64,000 bases of DNA from NCBI GenBank assembly GCA_041398025.1, contig JAWKVM010000008.1, forward strand, positions 248,001 through 312,000, given 5' to 3'. A program made the position numbers and the translations under genes. Below, in pieces: positions 61,807 to 64,000 of this stretch (position 1 is the stretch's first letter; every line of letters starts with the position of its first letter). The notes beneath the pieces are model-generated. The model saw nothing but the letters and a program-made list of their open reading frames with translations, was not told the DNA's origin and did no database searches. Source of the DNA: JANQPX01 sp041398025 (GTDB taxonomy: Bacteria > Pseudomonadota > Alphaproteobacteria > Geminicoccales > Geminicoccaceae).

Positions 61807-62829
61807 TTAGCCGCTGCCTGCCGATGCCATCGACACTCGATGGCGGCCCTGCATGCTTTTGCCGAACAGCAGCAGCCGCGGCAGATCGTAACGCTGCAGC
61901 AGCTTTTCCAGGACGATCGGTGCGGCGATCCCGGCGGCGAGGCCGAGGACGAGGTGCATCTCCTGGCTGGCGAGGCCGAGGCGTTCGAAGACGATGCGCG
62001 TGCCCGCCGTGCCGAAGACGTGGAAGAGATAGATCGCATAGGAATGGACACCGATGGTCGCTAGAACATCGCTGCGCCAGCGGAACAGGAAAAGGGCGGC
62101 GACCGAGGTCATGCCGGCGGCGAAGCCGACCAGGCTCTGGCGGCCGAGGTCCATCTCGATCAGGCCGGAGAGGCCGAGTTGCGTGGCGCCGATGCCGGCG
62201 AGTGCCAGCAAGGCGACAACGGCGCGTGCCGGCAAACCGGCACGCTCGAAGCCGAAGCGATGCATGGCGACGCCGGCGAGAAAGTAGGGGGCGAGATAGA
62301 TGGCGCCGTTGATGGAAAAGCGCAGCGTCGGTTGAAACTTCAGGAGCGAGATCAGGCAGGCGCTCGAAAAGATCAGCAGGAAGACCATTCTGGTACGCAG
62401 AAGGCCTCCCTGCTCCAGGGGAATCAGGACCAGGAAGATCAGCAGCAGCGATTCCAGAAACCAGAAATGTGCGATCGGATAGCCGGTATAGAGGAGGAAG
62501 AGGCTGTAGCTTCGATTGGTGCCGGGCACGAGCATCTGCATGCCGACATACAGCGTGGCCGCCACCATCATCGGGAGCAGCAGGCGGCGCAGCTTCTTCA
62601 AGGCGAAGTCGAAGCCGTTGCCCTGCAGCGGCCTGAGCGCATAGACATAGCCGGACAGAAAGGTGAACAGCGGCATGCGAATATGGACCAGCGACTCATT
62701 GAGATAACGCAGATAGGTGCCATCGGCGACACGCAGTCCCTGATCCGGCTGCGCCCCGATCACATGATAGGCGACAAGCAGGACACAGGCCAAACCGCGC
62801 AAGCTGTCGACGGAACTATCCTTTTCCAT
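61807..62829 (-). CDS. Acyltransferase family 3 membrane protein
   Basis: The product is 340 residues with about ten transmembrane helices. The N-terminus SVDSLRGLACVLLVAYHVIG holds the R-G-x(n)-H motif of the acyltransferase-3 family, followed by SLVHIRMPLFTFLSGYVYAL. Members transfer acetyl, succinyl or other acyl groups to surface glycans (for example O-antigen, exopolysaccharide or glucans). Given the polysaccharide cluster 15-25 kb away, modification of that polymer is plausible. The start is ATG at 62829. Its 3' end lies about 200 bases beyond the IS1380 remnant. Confidence 0.9.
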   Translation of the reverse strand: MEKDSSVDSLRGLACVLLVAYHVIGAQPDQGLRVADGTYLRYLNESLVHIRMPLFTFLSGYVYALRPLQGNGFDFALKKLRRLLLPMMVAATLYVGMQMLVPGTNRSYSLFLLYTGYPIAHFWFLESLLLIFLVLIPLEQGGLLRTRMVFLLIFSSACLISLLKFQPTLRFSINGAIYLAPYFLAGVAMHRFGFERAGLPARAVVALLALAGIGATQLGLSGLIEMDLGRQSLVGFAAGMTSVAALFLFRWRSDVLATIGVHSYAIYLFHVFGTAGTRIVFERLGLASQEMHLVLGLAAGIAAPIVLEKLLQRYDLPRLLLFGKSMQGRHRVSMASAGSG

Positions 62830-63138
62830 AAGTCAAATACCGGTCAATGGGGCCTCAAATACGGTTCGATCAGGACATCGACCATCCTGTCGCAAGTCCA
62901 CAAGATGACGAGGTCCGCTATGGGAGCTAAATTGTTTTAAACTTGTCTTGGCGCCGAGAGAAAGAAACTACAGGCTATAGGCGCATCGATATTTATTGTC
63001 CAGACGAGCCAGGTGAAATTTTTCTCATGATCGCCCTGCCCTCGCGACAAGCGCTGCCGAGGGGCGGAGCGGTCGATGCATGCCATGGCCAGGACCATCG
63101 GCATGCGTTCGGCCGGAGGTCGAACCTTCCGGAGCTCA

Positions 63139-63252
63139 TGTCGCTAGTGCATCGATCCAAACAGAGCGATCAGCAGCGTTTGGAAAAATCGATGCAAAAC
63201 CAATAACCTGGTGCTGCGGCTTGTGAATCATCCGAATGCGCCGCTGCACTAG
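63139..63252 (-). repeat. Dispersed repeat B, copy 2 (inverted)
   Basis: Reading the minus strand from 63252 gives GCAGCGGCGCATTCGGATGA and continues through CACAAGCCGCAGCACC to TTTGGATCGATGCACTAG, matching 29843-29952 with few substitutions. It ends about 75 bases before palindromic repeat copy 5. Confidence 0.75.
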
Positions 63253-63325
63253 ATTGCGCGTGATCCAGTCGCGGGCGACGTGCTCTTCAGCGCTTCTTCA
63301 TCTTTTCTTGCGATCATCGCATTCC

Positions 63326-63404
63326 GGTCCATGCGATCCTGGGAATCCGAGCCTCACCCCACCGGTCGTTGACGGGTGGACGGACTCCCAGGATCGCATG
63401 GACC
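63326..63404. repeat. Palindromic intergenic repeat, copy 5
   Basis: The left arm GGTCCATGCGATCCTGGGAA pairs with the right arm ACTCCCAGGATCGCATGGACC almost perfectly. The loop GCCTCACCCCACC ... GGGTGGA is inverted relative to copies 1 and 3. The right flank GGTTAAGAAATCGTGAA (63428-63444) is the reverse complement of the left flank of copy 3. Confidence 0.88.
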
Positions 63405-63500
63405 GGATCATCATGGTGGCGCGATGCGGTTAAGAAATCGTGAAGTTGATGGCGAAAAGGCCAGCAGCGATCGATCGACAAGCCGTGCCTGAGGGCGGCG

Positions 63501-64000
63501 CTAGCGCGTGCCGGTGGCCGGGTAGGTCTGGTCGGGCTCCATGGCAGACGTCATGTCGGCAGCGCCGGGCCCGCTCGGCCCCTGATCGAAAGACCCCAGC
63601 AGTTCCCGGATGGCAGCGTCGATCGACTCGCATTGGTCGAGATCGGCCGCGATGGTTCGAAGGCTGGTCCGATAGCTCTCGATCAGTGCTGTCCTGTCGG
63701 TGACCTCCGGGCGAGCGAGATCCGCGCGCACGCGCTCGAGACGCCGCTCGCGCTCATCGAGAAGGTTCAGGATCTGCTGTCTCGCATGCGCGAACTGCCG
63801 AAGACTGTAGTCGCCCTGCTCCTTGAGCTCGCGCTGCGCGGTCACCAGGAGAACGGCGGTGATCGGGTTGAACTCGGCGTAGACCAGTTCCTTGAAGCGC
63901 CGGGCGCGCCGCGACAGGGTCTGCCAGCGGTGCCACCAGCGCTCCCACTGATCGCCGAGATCGAGCGCCACCGTAGTGCCGAGGCTGCTGATCGAGGGCG
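63501..64000 (-). CDS. Hypothetical protein (partial, N-terminus outside window)
   Basis: The frame is open to the right edge, so the start is not visible; about 166 C-terminal residues are seen. The visible part is helical and charged (RRARRFKELVYAEFNPITAV, QRELKEQGDYSLRQFAHARQ, LLDERERRLERVRADL), suggesting coiled coil. It ends with a polar tail rich in Gly/Pro/Asp. No family is recognised, and no membrane segment is visible in this part. Confidence 0.6.
   Translation of the reverse strand, partial: PSISSLGTTVALDLGDQWERWWHRWQTLSRRARRFKELVYAEFNPITAVLLVTAQRELKEQGDYSLRQFAHARQQILNLLDERERRLERVRADLARPEVTDRTALIESYRTSLRTIAADLDQCESIDAAIRELLGSFDQGPSGPGAADMTSAMEPDQTYPATGTR

Larger units (their letters stand above)
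62830..63500. other. Intergenic region with repeat B and palindromic repeat copy 5
   Basis: No gene is credible in these 670 bases. It holds the inverted copy of the dispersed repeat (about 63139-63252) and a palindromic repeat (63326-63404). The acyltransferase promoter probably lies near 62830-62940, which is AT-richer. Confidence 0.6.

Noticed and set aside
28033..63404. Palindromic repeats considered as CRISPR repeats
   Set aside because: Copies are dispersed over 35 kb with no regular spacers and no cas gene; each is a lone hairpin.

Overview
The window is a 64 kb stretch of a GC-rich chromosome whose gene families point to an alphaproteobacterium: DctPQM and TAXI TRAP transporters, DUF1223, DUF971, a DUF736 integrative-element gene, and an OtnK/OtnC/DenD acid-sugar cluster. 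The exact order cannot be fixed from sequence alone. GTG and TTG starts are common, and most genes sit in short operons with 4-11 base overlaps.

Positions 1-17,400 hold small metabolic and housekeeping blocks. They include a polyamine-type ABC transporter (cut by the left edge), an FMN-binding PPOX protein, and the acid-sugar genes otnK-otnC divergent from denD. A tyrosinase, an RraA-like protein, a DUF971/Trm112/Lon-substrate-domain/CnoX group and tRNA-Gly(GCC) follow. Directly after the tRNA is an AT-richer gene for an exported caspase-like protease with a peptidoglycan-binding domain and what reads as a secretin beta-domain at its C-terminus. This is the most unusual gene in the window.

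Positions 17,650-33,650 carry a lipoprotein PBP4-type DD-peptidase, a response regulator and sensor kinase, and a divergent six-PAS GGDEF/EAL protein. They also carry a DctPQM TRAP operon, a TadG-like von Willebrand protein, a TAXI solute receptor and an HNH nuclease.

Positions 33,840-47,310 form an exopolysaccharide or O-antigen region. It contains two GT2 proteins, a heparinase II/III-like protein, a GT4, a GT39-type membrane transferase, a Wzc-like tyrosine autokinase and an O-antigen ligase/polymerase, followed by a universal stress protein. Pgm (57.7 kb) and an acyltransferase (61.8 kb) may supply sugar phosphate and O-acetyl groups to the same surface polymer.

Positions 47,320-61,650 are a decayed accessory region. 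Its contents include an integrase tail, a frameshifted BrnT toxin with an intact XRE antitoxin, two related damaged IS3 copies and a truncated hypothetical gene colliding with a HepT/MntA pair. A DUF736 gene, a fused and frameshifted ECF sigma/anti-sigma gene, an IS5 fragment and a shattered IS1380 copy with an internal 94-base duplication complete it. Intact EamA, DUF1223 and pgm genes lie among them.

A family of near-palindromic repeats with a 78-79 base core occurs five times in intergenic DNA. One copy lies inside the TRAP operon between the receptor gene and the permease genes.
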